DNA of 64,000 bases, taken from assembly GCA_944989445.1 (NCBI GenBank), contig CALYLW010000208.1, positions 376,424 through 440,423 on the forward strand, given 5' to 3'. The stretch's first letter is position 1. Each line of letters opens with the position of its first letter. Shown one piece after another: positions 1 through 12,600 of this stretch. The notes under the pieces were generated by a model. That model saw nothing but the letters and a program-made list of their open reading frames with translations, made no database searches and was not told where the DNA came from. This DNA is from Ampullaceana balthica. Its lineage: Eukaryota; Mollusca; Gastropoda; Lymnaeidae. The translations under genes and the position numbers were made by a program.

Positions 1-290
1 GACTGAACTTGTGCCGCCGTAGTTTGTGTTTAAACAGACTGAACTTGTACCGCCGTAGTTTGTGTTTAAACAGACTGAACTTCTGCCGCCGTAGTTTGTG
101 TTTAAACAGACTGAACTTGTGCCGCCGTAGTTTGTGTTTAAACAGACTGAACTTGTGCCGCCGTAGTTTGTGTTTAAACAGACTGAACTTGTGCCGTAGT
201 TTCTGTTTAAACAGACTTAACTTGTGCCGTAATTTCTGTTTAAAGAGACTGAACGTGTACCGTAGTTTGTGTTTAAACAGACTGAATTTC
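1..290. repeat. 36-bp minisatellite, truncated by the window edge
   Basis: About eight units are seen. The first ones are 36 bp and contain the palindrome GTTTAAAC. The last units lose the CCGC segment and are shorter. The array starts outside the window and lies in an intron of the myosin VII gene. Bases 291-579 show nothing beyond AT-rich intron. Confidence 0.95.
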
Positions 291-579
291 TTAGGTATAA
301 AAACAACGATGCTAATCCCTCCTTGATAATACGTACTTGTATTGTTCAATTCAATTAATTTTATGTGTGTCAATTAAATGATACAAATATTGTATCCTTA
401 AAACTTTTTTTTGTCTAAAAAAGAAATTATTGACTTTCTTTGCCCTTCCAACAGCTGCATTACATCCTTATGATAACTTTAAGAGTGTTTCCTATTGGTA
501 TTCCCTTTACATAGCTAAATGATTGCTCTCATCTATAATCCTTGAGCCTGCTTTCATTAGATCAACTCTTTTTCCACAG

Positions 580-694
580 GGTTTTGAAGTAGAGTCCAGT
601 ACAAGAGCCAAAGATTTCTGCCAGAACATCGCCAACAAATTGGGTCTTAAGTCTGCAGATGGATTCAGTTTGTTTGTGAAAATTGTAGATAAAG
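580..694 (+). CDS. Myosin VII tail exon a (FERM2 start)
   Basis: The exon follows the acceptor tttttccacag and ends GATAAAG before a GTATGG donor, in phase 1. It encodes [18 protein letters not shown] and continues to [10 protein letters not shown], a near match to the opening of the last FERM domain of animal myosin VIIa. The next intron starts a 38-bp tandem repeat only two bases after the exon. Confidence 0.92.
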
Positions 695-3600
695 GTATGG
701 CCAACTCAAGTCATTTGGTTTAACTTATTATCATATGGCCAACTCAAGTCATTTGGTTTAACTTATTATCATATGGCCAACTCAAGTCATTTGGTTTAAC
801 TTATTATCATATGGCCAACTGAACTCATTTGGTTTAACTTATTATCATCCTTTGGTTTCTTACAAACTGTGCAAGACTTCACCCATGTCAGGTCTTTGAA
901 ATCATTAATCTGAAGTAATATTGACTAATGTGATGTGAGTCCATCTTTAGCTGAGAGACACATTCAAATCAATCAATCATCTTATTTGGGCTTATCAAGA
1001 TTTTATTAATTGAGATAGAATATTATTTGAGTGATGCACTTAACTTAAAAAGTTATTTTACTATGTTATTGTAACAGTTATTTAACTATGTCATTGTAAG
1101 AGTAATTTAACTATGTCATTGTAACAGTTATTTAACTATGTCATTATAACAGTTATTTAACTATGTCATTGTAACAGTTATTTAACTATGTCATTGTAAC
1201 AGTTATTTAACTATGTCATTGTAACAGTTATTTAACTATGTCATTGTAACAGTTATTTAACTATGTTATTGTAACAGTTATTTAACTATGTCATTGTAAC
1301 AGTTATTTAACTATGTCATTGTAACAGTTATTTAACTATGTCATTGTAACAGTTATTTAACTATGTCATTGTAACAGTTATTTAACTATGTTATTGTAAC
1401 AGTTATTTAACTATGTCATTGTAAGAGTTATTTAACTGTTATTGTAACAGTTATTTAACTATGTCATTGTAAGAGTTATTTAACTATGTTATTGTAACAG
1501 TTATTTTACTATGTCATTGTAAGAGTTATTTAACTATGTTATTGTCCGATATTTAAATAGCATGAATGACAGACACACTCACATTGTTTCTGTTTATTGT
1601 TGTTGCAGTTATCAGTGTCCCGGAAGGAGATTTCTTCTTTGACTTTGTCAGGCATCTCACCGACTGGATTCGTAAAGCAAGACCAGCAAGAGAGGGTAAT
1701 AGATTTTGTCATAATTTACATATTTGTTTAAAGTATCTATAGGTTTTTTTTAAAAAGAATGACAATATTTATGGTTTTATGCTACCAAAACGAAGGCTCA
1801 AAGCCAGAAATTCTTGCCAGAATAGCCCAAACAATGGCAGCATTGAGTAAATTAAAGCACATCTGGCAAAGTAAGAAGCTCTCCCTGAGAACAAAGATCC
1901 GGCTAATGCGCTCTCTGGCGATGTCGGTCTTTTTGTATGGTTGTGAGGCTTGGACGCTCACTGCAGACCCCCAAAGAAGAATCAATGCGCTGGAGATGAG
2001 TTGTTTCAGAAAGATATTGAACATCTCCTACACAGCGCACATCACAAACGAAGCGGTCCGCAACACAATAAGTACTGTCATTGGCCCCTCTGAGGACCTA
2101 CTCACATCAATTAAGAAGAGGAAATTACGATGGTACGGACACGTGACAAGAACTGGAGGTCTCGCAAAAACTATATTGCAAGGCACAGTCCAGGGAGGAA
2201 GGAAAAGAGGCAGACAAAAGAAGAGATGGGAGGACCATATCAAAGAGTGGACCAGCCTCTCATTCAGCCACTCTCAAAGGGCAGCACAGGACCGGGACAA
2301 ATGGCGTGTGTTAGTGAGCAGCTCACCATGGTGCCCCAATGACCCAACAACGGGTTAAGGGATAGTTCAAGTTCAAGCTACCAAAACTGTACTTGATGTA
2401 TTGAATGTTCCCCAGTTTATTGATGTCATCTATTACCCCCAGGTGCACCCCCAGCATTTACCTACCAAGTCATTGATGTATTCAATGTTCCCCAGTTTAT
2501 TCATGTCATCTATTACCCCCAGGTGCACCCCCAGCATTTACCTACCAAGTCATTGATGTATTCAATGTTCCCCAGTTTATTGATGTCATCTATTACCCCC
2601 AGGTGCACCCCCAGCATTTACCTACCAAGTCATTGATGTATTCAATGTTCCCCAGTTTATTCATGTCATCTATTACCCCCAGGTGCACCCCCAGCATTTA
2701 CCTACCAAGTCATTGATGTATTGAATGTTCCCCAGTTTATTCATGTCATCTATTACCCCCAGGTGCACCCCCAGCATTTACCTACCAAGTCATTGATGTA
2801 TTGAATGTTCCCCAGTTTATTCATGTCATCTATTACCCCCAGGTGCACCCCCAGCATTTACCTACCAAGTCATTGATGTATTCAATGTTCCCCAGTTTAT
2901 TCATGTCATCTATTACCCCCAGGTGCACCCCCAGCATTTACCTACCAAGTCATTGATGTATTCAATGTTCCCCAGTTTATTCATGTCATCTATTACCCCC
3001 AGGTGCACCCCCAGCATTTACCTACCAAGTCATTGATGTATTCAATGTTCCCCAGTTTATTCATGTCATCTATTATCCCCAGGTGCACCCCCAGCATTTA
3101 CCAGACCTGCATTTCTGCCGACAATAGTCGGAATGCCGACAATAGCGACAAGGACGGGAATTTTTTTATTAAATATAAATAATCAGCGAAAAATATATTA
3201 ACAAATGTAATAGTTTTTTTTTCATCAATAACCTACTTAACAACCCATAATAGCGCCAGAATAATCTCCGTGATGATTTAATGTGACCTTTCTAGCGCGA
3301 CTCGTCTGCCGACAATCAGTGTCGGAAATTTATCTTGGCCCTAGACTTCGATAGCTGCCGACGTCGGCTTGCCGACAATGATTGTCGGCATAAATAAAAT
3401 AATGCGAATGCGAAAAGTGACGAACTGGCACATATTCGTTTCAAGATGGATGCCTTTACGGTTATCGATCGTAAATAGATAAGCGATCGAAAATGGATTA
3501 AGGAATAAGTTTCGATGGGACTGGCTCGAAGAAAAAGACAGTAATGGAGATTATCTATCAAAATATGTGCGAAAATTAAATAAACCCGGTGTAGTTGTTT

Positions 3601-6600
3601 GTGTTTACTGTGATTGTAGACTTGATTATAGCAAGAAAGTAGAAAGGCAATTTCAAATCCTTCATAAAAAAGACACGCACAGTCTGTGGCCGTATGGGAT
3701 ATGGAAGTTTTCTTTTTACTACTTCACATTAACTTTTTTTTGTGTGCATCTTTTAAAGAATGATGCAGCATGGTGTCATTCCATGGTTCAACTAAATATA
3801 CATTATTATTTTTCAGAATATAGCCATATGACTTAGATCAGTCATTTTCATGTTTTCCCTTTATTACTTTATTTCTCTTTGTTTGATGTTAACAATCTAC
3901 ATAATATTGAAGCATGATATCATTTATTGATATAAATTAATCTGCATTTTCTTTTCAGGATAGCATTAAATTTGGTGTTTTAATCTGTTAATTCCAAAAA
4001 AATTCCGGGGGGGCATGCCCCCGGACCCCCACTAGTATTTAGCGCCTCCGGCGCTTGACCGCGCTACACGCGGTGTGTCATGTCCATGACAAAATAAAGT
4101 TCAGACAATCTGGTTAAGGCTTACATTCAGGTCTGATTTACCTACCAAGTCATTGATGTATTCAATGTTCCCCAGTTTATTCATTTTCATCTATTACCCC
4201 CAGGTGCACCCCCAGCATTTACCTACCAAGTCATTGATGTATTCAATGTTCCCCAGTTTATTCATGTCATCTATTACCCCCAGGTGCACCCCCAGCATTT
4301 ACCTACCAAGTCATTGATGTATTCAATGTTCCCCAGTTTAGTCATGTCATCTATTACCCCCAGGTGCACCCCCAGCATTTACCTACCAAGTCATTGATGT
4401 ATTCAATGTTCCCCAGTTTATTCATGTCATCTATTACCCCCAGGTGCACCCCCAGCATTTACCTACCAAGTCATTGATGTATTCAATGTTCCCCAGTTTA
4501 TTCATGTCATCTATTACCCCCAGGTGCACCCCCAGCATTTACCTACCAAGTCATTGATGTATTCAATGTTCCCCAGTTTATTCATGTCATCTATTACCCC
4601 CAGGTGCACCCCCAGCATTTACCTACCAAGTCATTGATGTATTCAATGTTCCCCAGTTTATTCATGTCATCTATTACCCCCAGGTGCACCCCCAGCATTT
4701 ACCTACCAAGTCATTGATGTATTGAATGTTCCCCAGTTTATTCATGTCATCTATTACCCCCAGGTGCACCCCCAGCATTTACCTACCAAGTCATTGATGT
4801 ATTCAATGTTCCCCAGTTTATTCATGTCATCTATTACCCCCAGGTGCACCCCCAGCATTTACCTACCAAGTCATTGATGTATTCAATGTTCCCCAGTTTA
4901 TTCATGTCATCTATTACCCCAGGTGCACCCCCAGCATTTACCTACCAAGTCATTGATGTATTCAATGTTCCCCAGTTTAGTCATGTCATCTATTACCCCC
5001 AGGTGCACCCCCAGCATTTACCTACCAAGTCATTGATGTATTCAATGTTCCCCAGTTTATTCATGTCATCTATTACCCCCAGGTGCACCCCCAGCATTTA
5101 CCTACCAAGTCATTGATGTATTCAATGTTCCCCAGTTTATTCATGTCATCTATTACCCCCAGGTGCACCCCCAGCATTTACCTACCAAGTCATTGATGTA
5201 TTGATGGTTCCCCAGTTTATTCATGTCATCTATTACCCCCAGGTGCACCCCCAGCATTTACCTACCAAGTCATTGATGTATTCAATGTTCCCCAGTTTAT
5301 TCATGTCATCTATTACCCCCAGGTGCACCCCCAGCATTTACCTACCAAGTCATTGATGTATTCAATGTTCCCCAGTTTATTGATGTCATCTATTACCCCC
5401 AGGTGCACCCCCAGCATTTACCTACCAAGTCATTGATGTATTGAATGTTCCCCAGTTTATTCATGTCATCTATTACCCCCAGGTGCACCCCCAGCATTTA
5501 CCTACCAAGTCATTGATGTATTCAATGTTCCCCAGTTTATTGATGTCATCTATTACCCCCAGGTGCACCCCCAGCATTTACCTACCAAGTCATTGATGTA
5601 TTCAATGTTCCCCAGTTTATTCATGTCATCTATTACCCCCAGGTGCACCCCCAGCATTTACCTACCAAGTCATTGATGTATTGAATGTTCCCCAGTTTAT
5701 TCATGTCATCTATTACCCCCAGGTGCACCCCCAGCATTTACCTACCAAGTCATTGATGTATTGAATGTTCCCCAGTTTATTCATGTCATCTATTACCCCC
5801 AGGTGCACCCCCAGCATTTACCTACCAAGTCATTGATGTATTCAATGTTCCCCAGTTTATTCATGTCATCTATTACCCCCAGGTGCACCCCCAGCATTTA
5901 CCTACCAAGTCATTGATGTATTCAATGTTCCCCAGTTTATTCATGTCATCTATTACCCCCAGGTGCACCCCCAGCATTTACCTACCAAGTCATTGATGTA
6001 TTCAATGTTCCCCAGTTTATTCATGTCATCTATTACCCCCAGGTGCACCCCCAGCATTTACCTACCAAGTCATTGATGTATTGAATGTTCCCCAGTTTAT
6101 TCATGTCATCTATTACCCCCAGGTGCACCCCCAGCATTTACCTACCAAGTCATTGATGTATTCAATGTTCCCCAGTTTATTCATGTCATCTATTACCCCC
6201 AGGTGCACCCCCAGCATTTACCTACCAAGTCATTGATGTATTGAATGTTCCCCAGTTTATTGATGTCATCTATTACCCCCAGGTGCACCCCCAGCATTTA
6301 CCTACCAAGTCATTGATGTATTGAATGTTCCCCAGTTTATTGATGTCATCTATTACCCCCAGGTGCACCCCCAGCATTTACCTACCAAGTCATTGATGTA
6401 TTGAATGTTCCCCAGTTTATTGATGTCATCTATTACCCCCAGGTGCACCCCCAGCATTTACCTACCAAGTCATTGATGTATTGAATGTTCCCCAGTTTAT
6501 TGATGTCATCTATTACCCCCAGGTGCACCCCCAGCATTTACCTACCAAGTGTTCTTCATGAAAAAATTGTGGATAAAAACTGTCCCTGGCCGGGATGTGC

Positions 6601-9600
6601 AAGCAGATCAGATCTTCCATTACCATCAGGTAAACTATGGCCCCATGTAGAGGGGATGACCTTGTCAGGGTAAACTATGGCCCCATGTAGAGGGGATGAC
6701 CTTGTCAGGGTAAACTATGGCCCCATGTAGAGGGGATGACCTTGTCAGTGTAAACTATGGCCCCATGTAGAGGGGATGACCTTGTCAGGGTAAACTATGG
6801 CCCCATGTAGAGGGGATGACCTTGTCAGGGTAAACTATGGCCCCATGTAGAGGGGATGACCTTGTCAGTGTGAACTATGGCCCCATGTAGAGGGGATGAC
6901 CTTGTCAGTGTAAACTATGTCCCCACTTAGAGGGGATGACCTTGTCAGTGTAAACTATGGCCCCATGTAGAGGGGATGACCTTGTCAGTGTAAACTATGG
7001 CCGCATGTAGAGGGGATGACCTTGTCAGGGTAAACTATGGCCCCATGTAGAGGGGATGACCTTGTCAGTGTGAACTATGGCCCCATGTAGAGGGGATGAC
7101 CTTGTCAGTGTAAACTATGTCCCCACTTAGAGGGGATGACCTTGTCAGTGTAAACTATGGCCCCATGTAGAGGGGATGACCTTGTCAGTGTAAACTATGG
7201 CCCCATGTAGAGGGGATGACCTTGTCAGTGTAAACTATGGCCCCATGTAGAGGGGATGACCTTGTCAGGGTAAACTATGGCCCCATGTAGAGGGGATGAC
7301 CTTGTCAGGGTAAACTATGGCCCCATGTAGAGGGGATGACCTTGTCAGGGTAAACTATGGCCCCATGTAGAGGAGATGACCTTGTCAGGGTAAACTATGG
7401 CCCCATGTAGAGGGGATGACCTTGTCAGGGTAAACTATGGCCCCACGTACAGGGTATGACCTTGTTAGAATTAGTGACAGGGAACAGTGACACAACATAA
7501 GCCGTCATAGATGCTGAGAGTCGTTTGTTATAGAGGCTTATGTGTTTTGTATTCCATACATAATGTTGTATTTGCTCACATGAAGATACATAACCACATC
7601 ATTCCTGGAAATTTATCAATTAAATTAATTTTATGATTTTTATTCATCAAATTTTATATCAAGCTGTTAATTTTAAAATCTACATTTAGAAAATGTCTTG
7701 GAAAAATGTTGTTTTGAATTAAAGTAATTGTCTTTATGAATAGTCCTTCTAAGTTTTTTTGGTTCATGTGGAAAAAAAAACAACTCGTGTACAAATTCGT
7801 TTGAGCATTCATTTTGTTTCTGTGCAAAATTTTACATCCCACAAACAAACATATATTATCTATTGAACACATTGTTGCACCCTAACTTTAAACTGCTGCA
7901 CAGCATAGGACAGATAGCATTTGGTGCAGACCAGAGAGAACACTGCTGCACAGCGTAGGACAGATAGCATTTGGTGCAGCCCAGAGAGAACACTGCTGCA
8001 CAGCGTAGGACAGATAGCATTTGGTGCAGACCAGAGAGAACACTGCTGCACAGCGTAGGACAGATAGCATTTGGTGCAGACCAGAGAGAACACTGCTGCA
8101 CAGGGTAGGACAGATAGCATTTGGTGCAGACCAGAGAGAACACTGCTGCACAGCGTAGGACAGATAGCATTTGGTGCAGCCCAGAGAGAACACTGCTGCA
8201 CAGCGTAGGACAGATAGCATTTGGTGCAGCCCAGAGAGAACACTGCTGCACAGCGTAGGACAGATAGCATTTGGTGCAGCCCAGAGAGAACACTGCTGCA
8301 CAGCGTAGGACAGATAGCATTTGGTGCAGCCCAGAGAGAACACTGCTGCACAGCGTAGGACAGATAGCATTTGGTGCAGCTCAGAGAGAACACTGCTGCA
8401 CAGCGTAGGACAGATAGCATTTGGTGCAGACCAGAGAGAACACTGCTGCACAGGGTAGGACAGATAGCATTTGGTGCAGCCCAGAGAGAACACTGCTGCA
8501 CAGCGTAGGACAGATAGCATTTGGTGCAGCCCAGAGAGAACACTGCTGCACAGCGTAGGACAGATAGCATTTGGTGCAGCCCAGAGAGAACACTGCTGCA
8601 CAGCGTAGGACAGATAGCATTTGGTGCAGCCCAGAGAGAACACTGCTGCACAGCGTAGGACAGATAGCATTTGGTGCAGCCCAGAGAGAACACTGCTGCA
8701 CAGCGTAGGACAGATAGCATTTGGTGCAGCCCAGAGAGAACATTGGTCTTGATCCACCTGCATGGATTTACTAAACTAAATATTTTCTCTGTGACTTTCA
8801 ATTTTTTTAACCTGCTGTGAACCTTGTGTCCAGGAACTGCCCAAATATCTGAGAGGCTATCACAAATGTACAAGGGAGGAGGCCAGCCAACTTGGTGCCC
8901 TCATCTACAGAGTCATGCACGGGGAAGACAAGACAAATCTGACCAAAATACCGTAAGTTGATGTCCACCTCTAGACTTGACCTTTTAACTAGGATTGAAG
9001 TCTGCTTGGATCACAAGTTAAATAAATAAATATTTATATATATATAACAGTGGGACCCGCTTAATTCGACGGCCTCGGGGTATGAAAAATGGCGCCGAGA
9101 TAACCGATCGAGTTAAGCGAAAACCAATAACGCGGCAAAATATTAACATGCGCTTGAAATTGCTTTATATACATGATGTGCGTTAATTAGTGATGGGACG
9201 ATTAATCGAAATCGTATGGGAATATCGGGACCCTAATATTTCTTCACTTTTTTCTAAGGTTAAGACCGTTCTTTTTTATTAAGGACCGTTTAAGTTTAAA
9301 TATAACCCAGGGTTCCCACTCAGTTGGGAAAAAGTTGGGAATTCTTAAAATAATTTTCCCGGTCTTGAAAGTCAGGAAATAGTCGAGAAAAGTTATGACT
9401 AGTCGGGAATTTTTATATATATATATATTTTTTTGCCGAAGTAAATGACTTTTACAACGTCTCTGTTTTCATGTTTCGTTACCATTTTAAAAAAAAGTTA
9501 CCAGTTTATAATTGTCTGCGCATGCGTTTAGAAACTAAGGTCAAATTTTTCGCCTCGCCTCGTCCCATGGTGCGTGTGACGTGGCATGTCACCGCCGCTC

Positions 9601-12600
9601 GCGTTTGCAATGCCCGTCGAATCTGAGAATTTAAAAAAAATTAGCATATCAATATGGTAATTTTAAGTTTAATGATTTTGACGTGCAGGATATCTGTCAC
9701 TATGAGACCGCACTCGAATTTCCTCCGTCAATCAAATGATACGTGTAACTTGTAATATAAATAGTAACAAATACGGCCTTGACCTTATCAGAATTCGACC
9801 TACAACAATGATGACGTGATTTCACCGTCACTCGCGTGTTAGTGTCACAGTCACATATCTTACTGGTAACAAAGCAACAACAAACTTTTAAAAGAGTAAT
9901 AATTTTTTATTTAATTATATAAAAACCACCGTCGATTCTCTATACAAACCTTTATTTTCTTTTCTAAAGATATTCGTTGCTCTTAAAAAATAAAATGATT
10001 AATGCATCAAAAAATGAATTAAGTTTAATAATAATATAACATGCACTGCGAAATAATGACGGATTAAAGACAGCTAACGCGATTTATGAGTACCTCTGGT
10101 GAATACATACTCAAACTAATTCACACACGGAATCAAATTGAAAGTAAAAACATCCGGTAATTTTTATTGAAATCTCGTAGAATCACACAATAGCATGAAG
10201 TCTCTAAGAAAGCGAGATGTCAACGCTGTTTTGAACTAAAAATGCCAAAGTGCATTGCTAGGCCAACAGATGGGGATCGAGCCAACCGACGTTCAGTTGC
10301 AAATTTGGCACTCTTTTGTGCTCGAAATATTAGGGCTCGGCGACTTTAAAAAATCGAATTAACTGATGAAAAAATGCAAAGACAAAGAGAGAATTTGGCG
10401 GTTCCAATAAAAAACGTCGACTTAATAGTGCTGACAGGTTAACCGGGGCTCGAGTTAAGTGGGTCCCACTGTATATATAAATAAAAAACGTCGACTTCAT
10501 AGAGCTGACGAGTTAACCGGGCTCGAGTTAAGTGCAAAAAATAAAAACACATAAATGAATAAATGTAGTATGAAAATATTTGATCAAAAGGAATAAGCAC
10601 ATTGTGATAACAACTGACTCACATTCCTTCCAATTCTGGCATAATTCTATTTTGTTCATCATAGATAAGAACATGATAATAAACAATACAATATTGGTAT
10701 ATAGATGAAAGTAATATTATTTAATCTTGAGTCTAGTTGAGGACTTCTCTGTCCAATATGTCTCCCATTATATTGTGTTATCCCAATGTCTAGAGAAAGA
10801 GTTCAGGAATAATTCCTGTTAGAATACATGTGGGTGTGTCAGTTAATGATGTGATTCATTCATTTATACATGTGGGTGTGTCAATTAATGATGTGATTCA
10901 TTCATCTATACATGTGGGTGTGTCAGTTAATGATGTGTTTCATTGATCTATACATGTGGGTGTGTCAGTTAAAGATGTGTTTCATTGATCTATACATGTG
11001 GGTGTGTCAGTTAATGATGTGTTTCATTGATCTATACATGTGGGTGTGTCAGTTAATGATGTGATTCATTGATATATACATGTGGGTGTGTCAGTTAATG
11101 ATGTGATTCATTGATCTATACATGTGGGTGTGTCAGTTAATGATGTGATTCATTGATCTATACATGTGGGTGTGTCAGTTAATGATGTCATTCATTGATC
11201 TTTACATGTGGGTGTGTCAATTAATGATGTGATTCATTCATCTATACATGTGGGTGTGTCAGTTAATGATGTGTTTCATTGATCTATACATGTGGGTGTG
11301 TCAGTTAATGATGTCATTCATTGATCTATACATGTGGGTGTGTCAATTAATGATGTGATTCATTCATCTATACATGTGGGTGTGTCAGTTAATGATGTGA
11401 TTCATTGATCTATACATGTGGGTGTGTCAGTTAATGATGTGATTCATTGATCTATACATGTGTATGTGTCAGTTAATGATGTGTTTCATTGATCTATACA
11501 TGTGGGTGTGTCAGTTAATGATGTGATTCATTGATATATACATGTGGGTGTGTCAGTTAATGATGTGATTCATTGATCTATACATGTGGGTGTGTCAGTT
11601 AATGATGTCATTCATTGATCTATACATGTGGGTGTGTCAATTAATGATGTGATTCATTCATCTATACATGTGGGTGTGTCAGTTAATGATGTGTTTCATT
11701 GATATATACATGTGGGTGTGTCAGTTAATGATGTCATTCATTGATCTATACATGTGGGTGTGTCAATTAATGATGTGATTCATTCATCTATACATGTGGG
11801 TGTGTCAGTTAATGATGTGATTCATTGATCTATACATGTGGGTGTGTCAGTTAATGATGTGATTCATTGATCTATACATGTGGATGTGTCAGTTAATGAT
11901 GTGTTTCATTGATCTATACATGTGGGTGTGTCAGTTAATGAAGTGATTCATTGATATATACATGTGGGTGTGTCAGTTAATGATGTGATTCATTGATCTA
12001 TACATGTGGGTGTGTCAGTTAATGATGTGATTCATTGATCTATACATGTGGGTGTGTCAGTTAATGATGTCATTTTTTGATCTGGTAATAAACAAGCTTG
12101 CACCAAATGTAATTATACTTTTATCTTTGTGTCACATCAGAGAGTTTTTGAATCGCTTGATACCCGGTGACCTTGTCAAAGCTCAGTCAGCAGAAGATTG
12201 GAAGAGGGTGAGTGGCATGACATCCACAGGGACAAAATTACACTTACTGTCACTAATCATCTATAGACAGAGATAAAATTACACTAACTGTCACCAATCA
12301 TATATAGACAGGGACAACATTACACTAACAATATCACCAATCATCTATAGACAGGGACAACATTTCACTGTCACCAATCATCTATAGACAGGGACAACAT
12401 TACACTAACAGTGTCACCAATCATCTACAGACAGAGACAACATTACACTAACAGTGTCACCAATCATCTATAGACAGAGACAACATTACACTAACTGTCA
12501 CCAATCAACTATAGACAGGGACAACATTATACTAACTGTCACCAATCATCTATAGACAGGGACAACATTACACTAACTGTCACCAATCATCTATAGACAG

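Noticed and set aside
1759..1791. An ATG-initiated start for the LINE-derived frame
   Set aside because: The first codons lie in the host intron and target duplication; the element itself begins at 1792 and is 5'-truncated.
7860..8873. Minus-strand open frames of up to 337 codons (Cys-rich repeated peptide)
   Set aside because: They are frame-free stretches of the 50-bp minisatellite; all three minus frames are open and no gene structure is present.
12046..12276. A 76-codon frame across the 42-bp array and exon e
   Set aside because: It includes array and intron sequence; only 12141-12207 is supported by splice sites and myosin similarity.
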